Source: Xestospongia muta (lineage: Eukaryota; Porifera; Demospongiae; Haplosclerida; Petrosiidae). From it: a stretch of DNA of 64,000 nucleotides. Position numbers and translations under genes: made by a program. Below, piece by piece: positions 1-12,763 of the stretch. The stretch lies in the NCBI GenBank assembly GCA_963693285.1, contig OY848924.1, positions 3,675,214-3,739,213 of the forward strand, given 5' to 3'. The notes beneath the pieces were generated by a model. That model was not told the origin of the DNA. It was given only the letters and a program-made list of their open reading frames with translations, and made no database searches. The stretch's first letter is position 1; each line of letters starts with the position of its first letter.

Positions 1-888
1 AAATTCTTTAAAGATTATAAATATTTTTAGAATAACTACTAGAGCAGTTATTATAAAGTGCATGTATCTAAAACTAAGAACTTAAGAGATATGTTGTAGC
101 TGTCATAATTATATTAATTAAAGTCAACATATATTGCTATGTGACTTAACTATTGGTAATAAATCCTGCATGGTTTAGCCTCTGTTTTTGACTGATCTAC
201 TCAGAAAATGTTGAAGTTTACAATTCATTGGCTTTCAGATCATGTAACTATGAGAATATTTTTTATTGATAATGAAATTTAATAGAATGATTAATTCCCC
301 CTCAAACTTGTAGTAAAATGGTTTAGCAAGTTGATATTAGTATTTTATATTTACCATGCTTTATAGGTAATCTTTAGTTTTTGTTTGTTATTTATTGTAA
401 AACTTTTGAGAAGATTGAACTGGACAGATTGTATTTCTGAACAATTATTAAATTGTGATTGACTAGCTATTCATCTTAATCTAAAGGAGCACCACAAATC
501 TTTTGTTATATAGGAGATCTTTATCTATGTATTAGTAAATTATAGTGTTAAAGTCTTGATATCACTTCAGATAAAGAAAATGTCCATTCATATGTGGAAC
601 ATAGTTATACAACATTGCATGTGGTCATGTACTTTATACATAGTTAATGATTTAGCTTCTGGTTCATGGAATCGGGGCCATGTGGCATTTATGCACATGC
701 ATATTCCTACTATATACTGTAGTATTTATTATAACGTACATTATTTATATGTACATACTGTGATCTCTTAGGATCAGATTATGTTATTTTCAATATACTG
801 TAACTTCTAACTTGACTTAGTCTAATGATTTCAAACTTGTATATAGTATTTATTTTTTCATTCACATTCTTTGATGTTTTATCATTAG
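1..888. other. AT-rich stretch without recognisable gene
   Basis: No reading frame here shows a recognisable domain or a convincing exon. It lies just upstream of a plus-strand ankyrin exon and may be intron of that gene. Short open frames, including one at 556-771, have only low-complexity AT-driven translations. Confidence 0.5.
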
Positions 889-987
889 AATCAGAATACA
901 GCTTTGCATTTAGCCTCAAGCAATTGTCATACTAAGACAGTTCAATTTCTCTTATTATCAAATACAGATCCTAATGTTTATAATAAG
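889..987 (+). CDS. Ankyrin-repeat exon, single 33-residue repeat
   Basis: This exon of exactly 99 nt runs from an acceptor (..atcattag) to a donor (aag|gtcagt). It encodes one complete ankyrin repeat with the hallmark TALHLAS helix start, a hydrophobic second helix (TVQFLLLS) and the NTDPNVYNK turn. Both ends are phase 0, like the minus-strand ankyrin exons at 23-46 kb, so it belongs to the same exon family in the opposite orientation. Its neighbour 900 bp downstream is a broken ankyrin exon, and no first or last exon was found nearby. It is either an exon of a gene extending left of the window or a stranded fragment. Confidence 0.6.
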
Positions 988-1884
988 GTCAGTATGTACC
1001 GTGTATACTTGTATTTCATTTGTTGTCTATACAACATGTACATATATGTAGTACTACATGTTTATAGTATGTTTACAGTGACTTAGGACCCTAAGCAACA
1101 TAAAAAACAGGTATTTTGCAAGAAAACCAGCTTCTTTGCAAATACAGAGAGTATTAAACTAAAACCTTCTATACAATATCAATGACATACCTTCATATTA
1201 ATACAATATGGAGCTAGCTATTATCACAATAAAGTAGTTGGCTATTATAGTTGCCAAACACCTGGATAGGAGGCTAGAAATATAACATGGCTTAAAATTT
1301 AATTTTTCAAAAAGCAGTCTTTTATTGTTTTTTATGCAGTCTAGTAAAGAAAAGATCAGATTAAAGTCACTGGTATTTGGTTTACATTGACTAAATAGAT
1401 CAAATATTTAACAGAAGTGATTTTATGTGAGATTGGTTGCTTCTGTAAATATTTAAAATTAAATGAAATGAAATTTAACTGGATGTGACAACTCCTAATG
1501 CACTTAGCAACAAATGATTTAGTTTACTCTTCCTGTCAGCACCTCAGCTTGTACATGACTACTCAAAGAGCAAGTGTTAAGAAATTTATCTGATGAGAGA
1601 GAGAAAATGCTGCTTACAAATGTAGTCTGTTCAACCCTTAATAATAAGACTTCTTTATTAATTATTCTATTTTAACTACGTGAAATCTCCAGTTTTCAAT
1701 AATATGGAAAACAACTGCAATACCAATACAACCTTAAGCATCTTAAGACAATGTTTACAATAATTTTAATCATGTTTACTTTTAATATATGGTCCATTTT
1801 ATCATAGGTATATGTTATATTTTGTAAGAAATTTTATTTTATTATAATCAACAATATATACTGGTGTAATTCCTCTACAATCAG
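988..1884. other. Intron-like AT-rich sequence
   Basis: This stretch separates the intact and the broken plus-strand ankyrin exons. I see no coding sequence in it. Confidence 0.4.
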
Positions 1885-1977
1885 CAAACAGCTCTACACC
1901 TAGGCTCAAAAGGAAGTCACTGTGATATTGTATAGTTACTATTGAACTCCAATGCATATCCTAATATTTGTGACAGG
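1885..1977 (+). pseudogene. Broken ankyrin-repeat exon
   Basis: The sequence after an acceptor-like tcag at 1881-1884 reads as an ankyrin repeat (QTALHLGSKGSH, then LLLNSNAYPNICDR) ending in agg|gtt. An in-frame TAG at 1933-1935 interrupts the second helix. It has the same polarity and repeat type as the exon at 889-987, so the plus-strand ankyrin gene here looks decayed. Confidence 0.55.
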
Positions 1978-2270
1978 GTTATTGTAAATTCGTTGTAGAT
2001 ATTAATACATGTTACTAAATTTTAAGAATATTATGATCAACAAACATAGTCAGTAAATAATATGATAGTTACATCATAGTCAGCTATCAGATGGTGTGCT
2101 CTGTTATAATAGTAGTATATATACTTGAAAACATCTTCCATTGGAATTCACAGAAGTACCACTAATATGGTATGCCATTTCCATCTAACCTTCTAATGAT
2201 TGTGGGAGTTTTATCATCAGAGTTATACTATACTTTCATATTGTTACTAGACCCAAAACCTAAACCCTAA

Positions 2271-4160
2271 ACACTTGAGCCTAGGAAGAACACCCAATAG
2301 TGAGGCATTCCCCTTTAAATTTTAAGACAAAGTGTGCACCATACACTAGATGTGTAAATGAAGTACAAAGTTGAAGTTATCTAGGTGTTATCAAGAAATA
2401 AAAAAAATAATGTGGCTATTAATAATACTGGTAGTCATGATCAAGTACATACTAATACTTGTATTAATATAATACTTTAGTCCAAGTTCTTCCTTCTCAA
2501 TAAACATTCATAAATTAATTAATGTATTTGTGGTTGGTGTGTTGTTTTTCATTACATGTACTTCAAGTGACAATAGGAAAGATGGAACATACATTGTGGA
2601 TGTTGAATAAGCTTATGTCATCCATGCATGTATGTTATTTCATTGAAATTAAGCTCTCCTAAACTCGGGATATATTAGCATGTGATGGCCACACTACTAT
2701 AATAAACCTTAGAAGGCACAATTATGCCTTATTTCTGATAGACAAAGAGTAGGTCATGGAGCAATGTGCCTAATTTGGGCTATCTATAACACATCTAAGT
2801 CCCCTGCATTTACTAATATAACTAGATCCCTCCCCTAAAACATAAAACCCATTGATGGCATACTGGACTTATATTACAATTGCTTTCCAACAGCTTGAGA
2901 TTATTGAAGAATAATTGCTCTACCTGTAACATGTCTAGCTCACTATTGCATGCAGTAGGTGTGGCTTGTAAAATCATGTATATACTAAGTTCATATGGAC
3001 TACATTTGATACAAGTACTGTCTGCTCTGTTATTAAAGAAAAGTATTGTTAACAATAATCAATCAGGGCAGAAAACCCTGAGTGTAGTGTTGTTCATAAA
3101 AAAATCATTTAGTTATTATTTTCACTGCCTACATAGTTATGACATACATTGAATGTATCAGGTAATCCTGTGATTGTTTTGAACAACATGTTATGTATGT
3201 ATATACGTATATGCATGTGTGCGTGTGTGTGTGCTCTGTTCAATGCAAATTGATAATGAATTAGATAGCTGTTTTGTGTAACTTAAAGAATGAGAACTTT
3301 ATCAATCTGAAATATAACGTAGGTGTGTACATATGGTCTTATATCTTTGCAGCTTACAAGTGTATAACATATAACGTTTAAAGTTTCCTAGTTCTTTCCT
3401 GTTGTTTTCCTCTTTATGTTGCTTACTTTGCTATAAATAAAAGTTTTTATTGTTTCTAAACGTAAAAAAAATTGTGTAAGTTTTGATATTAATAATATAC
3501 AAGTTATACCCGATTTCATGTTATATATATGTATGTATGTATGCATGTATGTATATATATGCATCCTTTATATTCATGAAATTTCTAGTTTACTACTAGA
3601 ACTAGTGCATTATGTACTATCAGATTAGATAATATGTAGGAATTGTTGTTACTATCATGGCGCGAACTCAATGATTAACTGAGCATGCTCAGTTCAACTA
3701 GCTGCTCTGGTGGCGCCAATTTTGTACTAGAAAATGTAAACGTGGTCGCCATAATTTCATTTAGGGAGCTGTCTGTCAAGACGTCACTTCTACAGGAGTG
3801 TTTAACAAGACAAGAAGAAAGAACTGGAGTCTATGTAATCAGTTATTCTGGCAATGTTCTCTGAAGTAAAGGATGAAAGAAAAATGTTCCTGACTACAAC
3901 AAATTTAGAAGACAGTAACAAATATGGTCAGAGTAGCGGTACTCCATGTGTATCAGTATATATAGCTTGTTCCACTTACCTTTTTACTCAATGAGCTTTT
4001 AGTCTGTTTAGTTTCTGTCATAGAATCATTTTAAAAACAAATCTAAGTATATAGTCCTTTTACATGTACTGTATGGACTGTAATAACCAGTATATAAACT
4101 GAAGATTTAGTACAATACAGTAAGTGTGAGTGGAATCAGTCAGGTGCCTTTAGTACAAGT
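2271..4160 (+). repeat. Segmental duplication, left copy
   Basis: Two long blocks (about 2271-3075 and 3655-4100) recur in the same orientation and order at about 58758-59630 and 60554-61010. Identity is high by eye across hundreds of bases, with small indels. The spacer between the blocks differs (about 580 bp here, about 920 bp there). The second block holds a CpG-containing patch with an 18-bp palindrome at 3677-3694, then a 47-codon frame at 3854-3994 that is interrupted early in the other copy, so the frame is probably not functional. Both copies run directly into repetitive DNA. Confidence 0.8.
3191..3236. repeat. Alternating purine-pyrimidine microsatellite
   Basis: A run of TATG, TACG and TGTG steps ends in (TG)n. 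A related TATG/TGCA run lies at about 3525-3562. Both fall in the divergent spacer of the segmental duplication. Confidence 0.6.
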
Positions 4161-6900
4161 CTGGTCTATTCCTCCTACATATATGAACCTATTATCCTCT
4201 CATTATAATAAATTCTGTTTAAAGTGTACATCTTTCCACTTATATCCTATTTAACTTGCTATTATGAACAGTATAACTATAGTTCCTTGTATCAATTTGG
4301 CTTAGATTGATAACCTTTCCCACATATATACTGTAATTTCGTGTATCTTCTTGTAAGTCTCTTGTTTGTCTACTAATTGTCAATTGTATATTTATGTACT
4401 CCCTAGTTCTTTATAGAGAGTGTCCTAATGTAGTCTATGTGTGTTTATCCCTTGTATATTCACAGCATCCTAATGTATCCTTCTATATTCTAGTGGAGTC
4501 CTATAATATAGTGTCCTTGTCTTCATTGATCTCTACACAATAATCCTTGTCTTCACTGTGGCTAATGTAATTCAGAACTTAATATAACTCTGGATTCCAG
4601 TTGGTTCAACCCTTCACCCTCTGTATTGTCATTACTGTTTGTTCTGATATAATCCTCATTTTACTGTGTTTGAAACAACCATTCTATCCACTGTCTCCTA
4701 ATGTAACCCTCATTAAAGTTTCAATATAATCTTGTAAGTAACTCTGTGTCCTTACTTGCTATTGTTGTTAAGTTGACTATATCTGAAAAACCCTTTTATC
4801 CAATGTCCCTAATGTGACCTTCATAATATCCCAGTGTCAATATAATCCTCTAGATAACTGTGTCCTTGTGTTTACTGTATCCAGTTCTATTAATTGTGTA
4901 CTAATATGTACATGTACCCTCCTCTAACATAACACTTGTTTTAATGTGTTTTAATGTCACTTTTTATAATATGACCATCTTATTGTGTCTCTACATTTAA
5001 TATAACTGATTCATTCACTGTTACCCTTGTTTTTTGGTGGCATAAACCTTTCTATAGTGGAATGCTTGCTGTCTGAGCTCTTTCAGACTCACTAACATCT
5101 CTTTGTAAGTAATATAATAATATTTAATTATAGTGGATGTTATTAATAATTTATCTATGATGTGATAAGAAATAATGATATTCTCTGATAACAGTTGTCC
5201 AATAATTAACATTTCTTTAACTATTTCTATAGTAATGTTGTTATTCTGTTACTGTAATAAAGTATTATTTATTACTGAAGATCTGATAGGATGTTTTGTA
5301 CCACAAAGATGTCAGCAGTAACAAAGCTGTAATGTCTACAAAACATACAGTTACTAATTTGGTCATAGTAACTGTAATCACAATATGTATGCATGTATTA
5401 ACCATAAAACCTTACTTTAGCTTTTAAGGAGCTTTGTAGTTTTGAGTTGGTGCACACATGAATACTCTACAGTTTAGTTTACATCTTTAAAATATGGAAT
5501 GAGCCTTTAAGTACATGTATAACATCATTATGATTTAGCAGTTTTCTTAATAGGACATAGTAGGTCTGTTGTATGTACTGAGTGAGTGATGTTTAACTAC
5601 TGAAACCTGCTCTTTGTAGCATGTTTAGGAGTCCTAACGTTAATTTTTATAACAGTTATATATCATTAGTAGTCACATCTTATACAAGTACCTGTACTTG
5701 TGATGTAAATTATTTTCCCTATGACCTTCTGTATGTATATGACATATCTACTAAGTAGTATATCTCCTAATACCTATGTCTTGTATATAACCTATAATAT
5801 GTTACGAGCATATACAGATAGTAATAAATGTTAGTATATACTTGTCTTTAACACCTTTTAAAGTTTATTTTCATATGACTCCAGCTCTCATATATATCTG
5901 TTAAGTCATTGTGTTTTTAATATAATACTGTCATAACATAACCTCCTGTTCACCGTATTCCCTAATATGAAGTGTATTGCATTCCTATCCACTATTCTAT
6001 ATTTAACCATTTTTTCTTCTCTTTCCTAATGTGAGCTATCTTCTTACTGTATCATAACATAATGTCATCCTGTATGTTCACTTCTCATTCCCATAAACTG
6101 TTCCTTAATATCATCCTTTTCTTGACTCTTCCATTGTAAAATCCACACATTTGTTCTCTTTTTATATACTTGTGTAGTCCTTCTTTCTACTTATTTATAA
6201 TGTAACATCCTCTCTACATAACCACATATACATATATAGTCTAGTATACCCTCATGCTTACTGTGATTTTGTGTGTGTTAGTGCAATCCTATTGGTCACT
6301 GTGTTCCTTCAATACCGTATCCTTATTTACTGTTGATAACATCTTACCCATGGTTGTCCATACCATATTATAGCCATTCTTTCTATTTTGTTCTTGTGAA
6401 ACCCTATTTCCTTAATACAATCCTCATATTAGCTGTGTCATAATGCTACCCGATGTATTTTACTATGTGTGTTAATGTACCTTTCCTATCCATTATCCCT
6501 TAATACACCAGTTGTCATTATGTTCTAATGTATTAACACTGCCCCATATTGAGTGTAACCCTCTTTTCCATTGTGTGATAATGTCCACTTCCTCATTATG
6601 TAACCCTCATCCCATAATTTACTGTGCCCTCATGTCATTAATGTAACTTTCCTCTATATGCTGCTCCATAATCAAATATATAATGTGTGTATGCTCCTGT
6701 TTGACTTATAGGCACTGGGCAGCCCTCCCTCTACATGTCCTTCTGCTAAGACCTTCCTCTTAACTTTATTCTAATGTATATGCAATCCTCCTATTCAATA
6801 TTTCTGTGTAATATTGACCTTCCTGATCACTATGTCCTAATATCATTATGTAGACTATTTTTATCATTGTGCTCTAACCACAGGTCCTGATGTAATTCCC
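4160..6900. repeat. Degenerate pyrimidine-rich tandem-like repeat tract
   Basis: For about 2.7 kb the sequence keeps returning to loose variants of 'ctgtgtccttaatgtaaccctcat'-like phrases at short irregular spacings. No frame stays open and no domain is visible. It looks like an old, diverged minisatellite. It starts where the segmental duplication stops, just as the right-hand copy ends at a satellite array. Confidence 0.5.
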
Positions 6901-6935
6901 AATGTTATGCTAGTAATTATGCTTGGTGGCAAGGC

Positions 6936-7765
6936 ATGAACACAGGTTATAACCAGTACAACATGACCAGGTAAGAGTGAGTCCAGACATTTATTTATAG
7001 ATACATATTATTATTATTTGGTATTTATCATATTTAATGACAAACACATTGAACATTTTATTGTTGTCATGTTATCTTTACTTTATTGTAGTAAGCTCTG
7101 ATATTATTAGATGTTATAGAATAGACTAGAGTACCTGAGGTTTCTATTAATCCATTCATTCATCTATTCATCAATTCATTTATCCATCCATCTGTAACTA
7201 TTCATCCATTCATTCATCCATCAGTTCACTTATTCCTATTAAGTAACTTTGTAATATCTTCAACAGATCAGATTCCTTGTCAGACAAATATCTCAAATGC
7301 ACAAATTTTCACTATCCTCTCTTGATGATGATGATTTTGAGATAACAATTGAATCAGAAACTGATTTTGGAGGTAACTCATTAATTACTATTGTGATTGT
7401 GTTATTGTTATATTATTGTGTTATATTGTTCTTGTGTTGTAATATTGATAATATTGCTTGAACACAGAATAGGCAAATTTGCTTTCACCAGTTGTTGTGG
7501 TTAATATTTAGAGTTTTCAGTAGTTGTGTAGTAAACTAGTAATCATTAGAAATAAGATGAAGACAGACAGGTTCTAATACACAAACAGTGTATCTACTTA
7601 TGAGAAGTACAAACCTCAAATAAATGTGATTATTACCCAATAGAATGATATAGTAGAACTTATTATTATTGCTGTATTTGTAATTTTTTAGATGTTTGTT
7701 TAAAAGAAGTGGAATTTATGATGGACACTCTTTGGACCATAAGTTGTTTGTCTTTGTATAATTGA
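6936..7765 (+). CDS. Possible small three-exon gene, product unknown
   Basis: Three exons can be joined with agreeing phases: 6936-6970 (ATG start, donor gtaaga), 7272-7372 (acceptor atcag, donor gtaact) and 7692-7765 (acceptor tttttag, stop TGA). The product would have about 69 residues. It starts MNTGYNQYNMTR, continues FLVRQISQMHKFSLSS, and has an acidic stretch with DDDDFEITIESETDFG. No domain is recognised. The first intron holds a CATT/ATCC microsatellite at 7150-7232. The acidic middle looks coding, but the short length and lack of homology make this tentative. The ATG could instead be internal to a longer gene. Confidence 0.3.
7150..7232. repeat. Imperfect CATT/ATCC tetranucleotide repeat
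   Basis: Repeated cattcatt, catccatc and related tetramers sit inside the putative intron between 6970 and 7272. Confidence 0.7.
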
Positions 7766-9378
7766 TAGTACTATAATTCTTTCTTGTACTCTTTTTAGTG
7801 ATATGTGTCACTTTCTTCTTACTTTATTGACTTCGTTAATGAACATGTTTGTACTTGCTCTGTTTGAAATACCTGAAGAGTGAGTCAACATGTCTCTTTA
7901 TTTTATTTTATTTTTTCTTTTAATTGTTTCTTTTTTATACATTATTTTTTAAACTTTTTCTATCATTTTGGTTGATCTTTTTTTCTGTCTGTCTGTGATA
8001 TCTGTCATTGTGTAGATATCAAATAACTAACGAAACTAGTGAGTTTACTAATAGTTTTATTATTATTACTAGTCCTGATATACTCAAGTTGTGCTCACAG
8101 TAGATCATCTATATTGTGGGAATTTTACATTTCATATTGTTTGTATGGATGTTGATTGAAGTTTAATTTACTAGTTTTGCTCCATTGTATTGTCTTCTTT
8201 TTAAACTTTGTTCCCTTTTGGTTATGACAACTTGAGAATATATCTACTGTTGTTTATGTTATATGTGTTCTTGAAAAATGATGTCCTACATCAGGTACCG
8301 ACTACTGTAAAACAAAGTGGTAAGTCATCTAAAGTACATGTACATGTATGCATTAATGCATTAATACTGTATTATTTAAAATACTGCCTCTTAATAATGT
8401 TTTGAAGGTCATATTGACAGCTATATAAATTCATTTGGCTTGCCATTTGTGTGGAAGTTGTATCATCAGTGTTATACTATGCTTTTGTACTATTAGTAGA
8501 CCCCATACTAAATCATAAAACCTAAGTAACCTTATTTTTTAGAAGTCAATAATTTACTGAGCACAATTAAAATATTAGCAATAACTATGAACTATCATAT
8601 TTGCTAATTTCTTTAATTCATTTACAATGCTTTTCTCCTTGTGTTTCATTAAGTTCCAGTTGTTCAAGCAATCTAAAATATAGCAATGTTATTGCTCAGG
8701 GAAAGTGTTATTATTTTGTAAGAAGCAAAGCAATAGGTTTGAATCTAAATGTCTTATTTAAGAAATATAACTTACTTTTAGACTAAAAACCATGCTTGGA
8801 TGTAGATCTATGGATATGATTGTGTAATGATAACTTTTATTTAAGTTGTTCCTATTGACTGTAATTGTACTCTTTGAGAGCTTTAAATGTTTCTTAATAT
8901 TATATAAGCAACAACAATGGAGTAAAAATATAGATACCTATACAATCTTCTAAGTAAAGTATTAACTAGATAGCAACAAATCTAATAGAATGGAAAAATG
9001 AGGACTACAAATAGTCTTGCATAGTGTGTTCAACAGAAAAGAAGTCTGATACCAACATTTTCAAAGAGGATTACTCATGAAGTATATACCTACAAAAATG
9101 ATAATAGATTACTTGACTCATTAAGCTGATAACTAAGGCATCAAATTACAGTTTATAGTATACAAATAATATCGACTGTATATCAAAAGAATTCACAACA
9201 GTTATTTACAGGAGTCATGTACATAACTAGTATACACACAAAGTAATACTTTATATGAAGTACTGTAACAGTCATCTTTATATCTTACCATATTATTATA
9301 GCAAAAATTACTACAATTACTGACACTATACACCAACTAACATTATAACAATTTTTAGCTATATCAAAAAGAATAATA
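7766..9378. other. Gap between the small plus-strand gene and the 3' end of the large minus-strand gene
   Basis: No firm gene is seen. A 25-nt micro-exon-like segment (8295-8319) sits between a cag acceptor and a gtaagt donor. A segment near 8440-8520 resembles 2170-2260 and suggests a short dispersed repeat. The right part should hold the 3' UTR of the minus-strand gene; I saw no clear AATAAA close to its stop. Confidence 0.35.
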
Positions 9379-9651
9379 TTATTTTATCAGGTTACAAAAC
9401 AAACTTTGATGAGCCTGTTGAAGTTTTCCACAACCATAAATGTTAGTATGGAACATGCTGTGTTGGTTTTCCAGATCACCTGTTGAAATAAACAATACAA
9501 AAATTTGATAATATTTTTAATTTTTCACTCTACAGTTATATATGTATATGTTTCAAATAGTTCTTAAACTTACTAATTTTCTGTAAAGTGTTATTTTCAT
9601 TCACATCATCTAAATGTATGTCTTCTATGTCACATTGGTCTGCTTGAGTGT
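9379..9651 (-). CDS. C-terminal exons
   Basis: Exon 9574-9651 (acidic, NTQADQCDIEDIHLDDVNEN..) and terminal exon 9379-9479 (DLENQHSMFHTNIYGCGKLQ.., ending in CNLIK and TAA at 9379-9381). Phases match the Death-like exon. No domain is recognised. Confidence 0.55.
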
Positions 9652-12600
9652 CTGTGATATTTACAGTGACACATTCTAAATTTAAAAGCCTTATTCTTCT
9701 ACTGTTTAATATTAATATTAAATTGTGCTATTTATCATCTCTATTGACAACATGTCTGTACTACAGTTTCTGTGAAGACATGTTTTACTGTATACTACTG
9801 ATGTTGTATACACTTACTGGTAATATTCTGTTGTTTAGTAGATTCTTGTTTTAAGTACTGGTATATCTCGTTATGTAAGGCCATATTATTCACAAATGGT
9901 CCACTAATGATCTCTAAAATGGTTTTCCAAGTGACAGGAGTAGTTTGACCATCCATATCTATCCATGTCTGGAGCACATGATCAAGTTTGTATTGATCAG
10001 ACTTAGGACTTGTGTCCAATTTTACAAGTTCATTGTCACTCACTCCAAGACCAAGACCAATACTGCGCCATAATGCATCATTACGAGCTAGTTTCTTTAA
10101 AACATCAATTTTGTCAGGTTTTTCATCTACAATTTTATTAGATAATAAATACTTATTGTAGAATGATATAACTTACATAATTTAGGAAAATCACTCTTTT
10201 CTCCTGCATGGTCATCTTTTGTGAATGGTAGCTCATTGTGATCTGTATATACATAACAGATAAAACCAAGGCCTTATGAATTTACTGAATAGACATGCAT
10301 ATTGTGATATCATTGTTAGCAAGGCCCCCTCCTGTTAAATTCACTTCAATTACAGAAATTAACAATAATGAACATTCCATTGATATAATACTCATTTGAA
10401 TACATAATATTGAAAATAAAAGACTTCAAATATACAAAAAATAGTATTACTATTCACAGTACATACAAGCAACTATCTCATAAATTTATTAGGCAACTAA
10501 ATTCCTCTTTAAAAAGGTAACCCATGCCATATATTAAAAATCCTTTGTAACTTTAAATGAACCACTAAACTCACGGTAAAGAACAGGCTCTCTTATGTTA
10601 ATCGATGATTGTGCTTGTGGTTGCTGTTGAGTTGAAGAGAAACAGTTCTTGATATGGTCTGCTAAATTGGTTCTACCAATAGCATCAAGAGCAGTTACTA
10701 TTGGCTCACAAGTAGCTGATATGTTACGTGACCTCCATAGAAGCATGACTTCTCTACTGCATTCAAGAGATCCACTAAATTTCATTTCTATGTCATGAAG
10801 ATCACCAACTTTAAGTCCTAGTTTAAGACCAAACTCAAACCATCGATCATCAATGCCCATTGAATCAGATTTACTTGCTAATATACACATAATGTCAACA
10901 ATGAGTGGATCAGTATCTGTAAAAAAGATAATAATGAAATATTTTAAACTCTCCTTACCTTTAGAAATAACATTCATATTTGTTGTTGAGTAATTTGATG
11001 ATGTTGGGAGATAAGATTGATCCCCTGACAAACAAACATTTTGACAATCACATCAATATCATTATATTGCTAACCTGGCATTTTTAAAATGATCTTGTCA
11101 ATGTGAGGATTGCCATCATGGGTAGTAGTTATACCATTAAAGTTATGTACAACTTTAGTTCTTGTTTCTTTAGCATCTTCATATTCATACTTAAATCTGA
11201 AGCGAGGAGGATATGACCAACATTCTTCTAGGACTTTAAGACGCTCCTTGTTCTCCTCTGTTACTTCCCCTGGTTCACAACACATCACTTCATAATAATC
11301 AATATTTTTTTCTGAAATCTAAATTAAACAAGTTCATAATTATGTCTCTCTCACTCTCTCCCTCCTTACAGAAGTATAGATTCCTTCCTCTGATCTGTAC
11401 CAACCTGGGATCTCATCAGGTTCACACTTAATAGAAACAGATTTACCAGTAAATATTACTGTTGGAGGCGATGGTTTTATACTATAGCCTTCTGTTTGAT
11501 ATTGCTCTTTAACTGTCTACATTAAAAGAGATAATAAAATAAGTTGATATTTATTAATTTTTGCTTACTTCCTTGCATTTTTTTTGCAGATATATAAAAA
11601 TATAGCCTACTGACAAAGTATGGCCATTATCGTATACTTTGTCGGCTCGTATAATCAAATATTGTTTTGGAATTAGGCTATGTTTTCCTCTTTCAATTCC
11701 AATGCAATTAGAACAAAAATGAATACTAACAACTTTAACCAGAGTAGACTCAATTGTCACTTGGTAATCGTGGTTTTGTTTAAATGTAAATATGTCATTT
11801 CTAAAAGATTCATCTTCAGCTGTTAGTAGATGTAGGTGATTAATAGTGTCTTCCATATTAGACACATCAATATGATGAGGTAGATATAATTTTGCTGGTT
11901 TAATTAACTGACAGTTGATATGCATCCAAACAATAGGAGAGACTGGGATATAATCACCTTCAAATTTAAATTTATCACTAAACAAGCAGACACCAAACAA
12001 GACAGTAGCTGCATGTTCTATTGCTCCTTCTGGTATAATGACAGTAATGCCATATTGACTACAATGATGTACTAAACCAGTACTAGTGACTGTTAATGTA
12101 GTCAGGTTTTCAAAGATACCTGTACAATGATAATATATAATATCGACCTACTAATTATACTATAATCATCTTTAAACTAAAGTAAGTAGACACAAGATAC
12201 TGATGTAAATATTTTCATTAGCTATTATCAGAAAGGTTATAACTAAATAGGTGAGTGGAGGGAAGAAAGATCAAACAGAGAAATTAATGATGGATCTATA
12301 TAGAAGCTAAAGAAGATGTAGAGGTAAAAATAATGTTGTTATGCTCATAATCAGTAACTAAAAAACAGACAACTTTAAAATTTTATTTAATGTCACTTTC
12401 ACCTTTGAGTTTCAATGACCTAATGTCCACATACTGTGAAGTACTTTCATCATCTTGAACTGTGATAGGATATGAAACAGTAGTTGCGAAAGAACTACTA
12501 GTAATGTCACTTGACTCTTCAAAAAATGGAGGTTGATCCTAAAATATTAAAATAGTCTTTGTAGTGTTTATGCATATAAAACATTAAGTACATACTTGAC

Positions 12601-12732
12601 TTTTCAAAGATGACATTATATATTGGGAATCCATAGAAGTCTGCTTATCTCTTAGAACATCAGGAACTTTGGATTTATTTTCTGATAACTAAAATACAAA
12701 ATAATCCTATGTAGTTATAGCTTCCATGTATG

Positions 12733-12763
<31 letters not shown>

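Noticed and set aside
2255..2275. Telomere-like phrase cctaaaccctaaac
   Set aside because: Two units only, inside the edge of a duplicated segment. Too short to suggest an interstitial telomere.
11110..11295. Plus-strand 61-codon frame
   Set aside because: Antisense shadow of the UPA-like exon.
11569..12119. Autoproteolytic site as in PIDD or UNC5-like ZU5/UPA proteins
   Set aside because: I looked for an HFS/HFP-type cleavage motif after the ZU5 domain. A single VSIHFCS string is present but lacks the Ser/Pro after HF, so autocleavage is not claimed.
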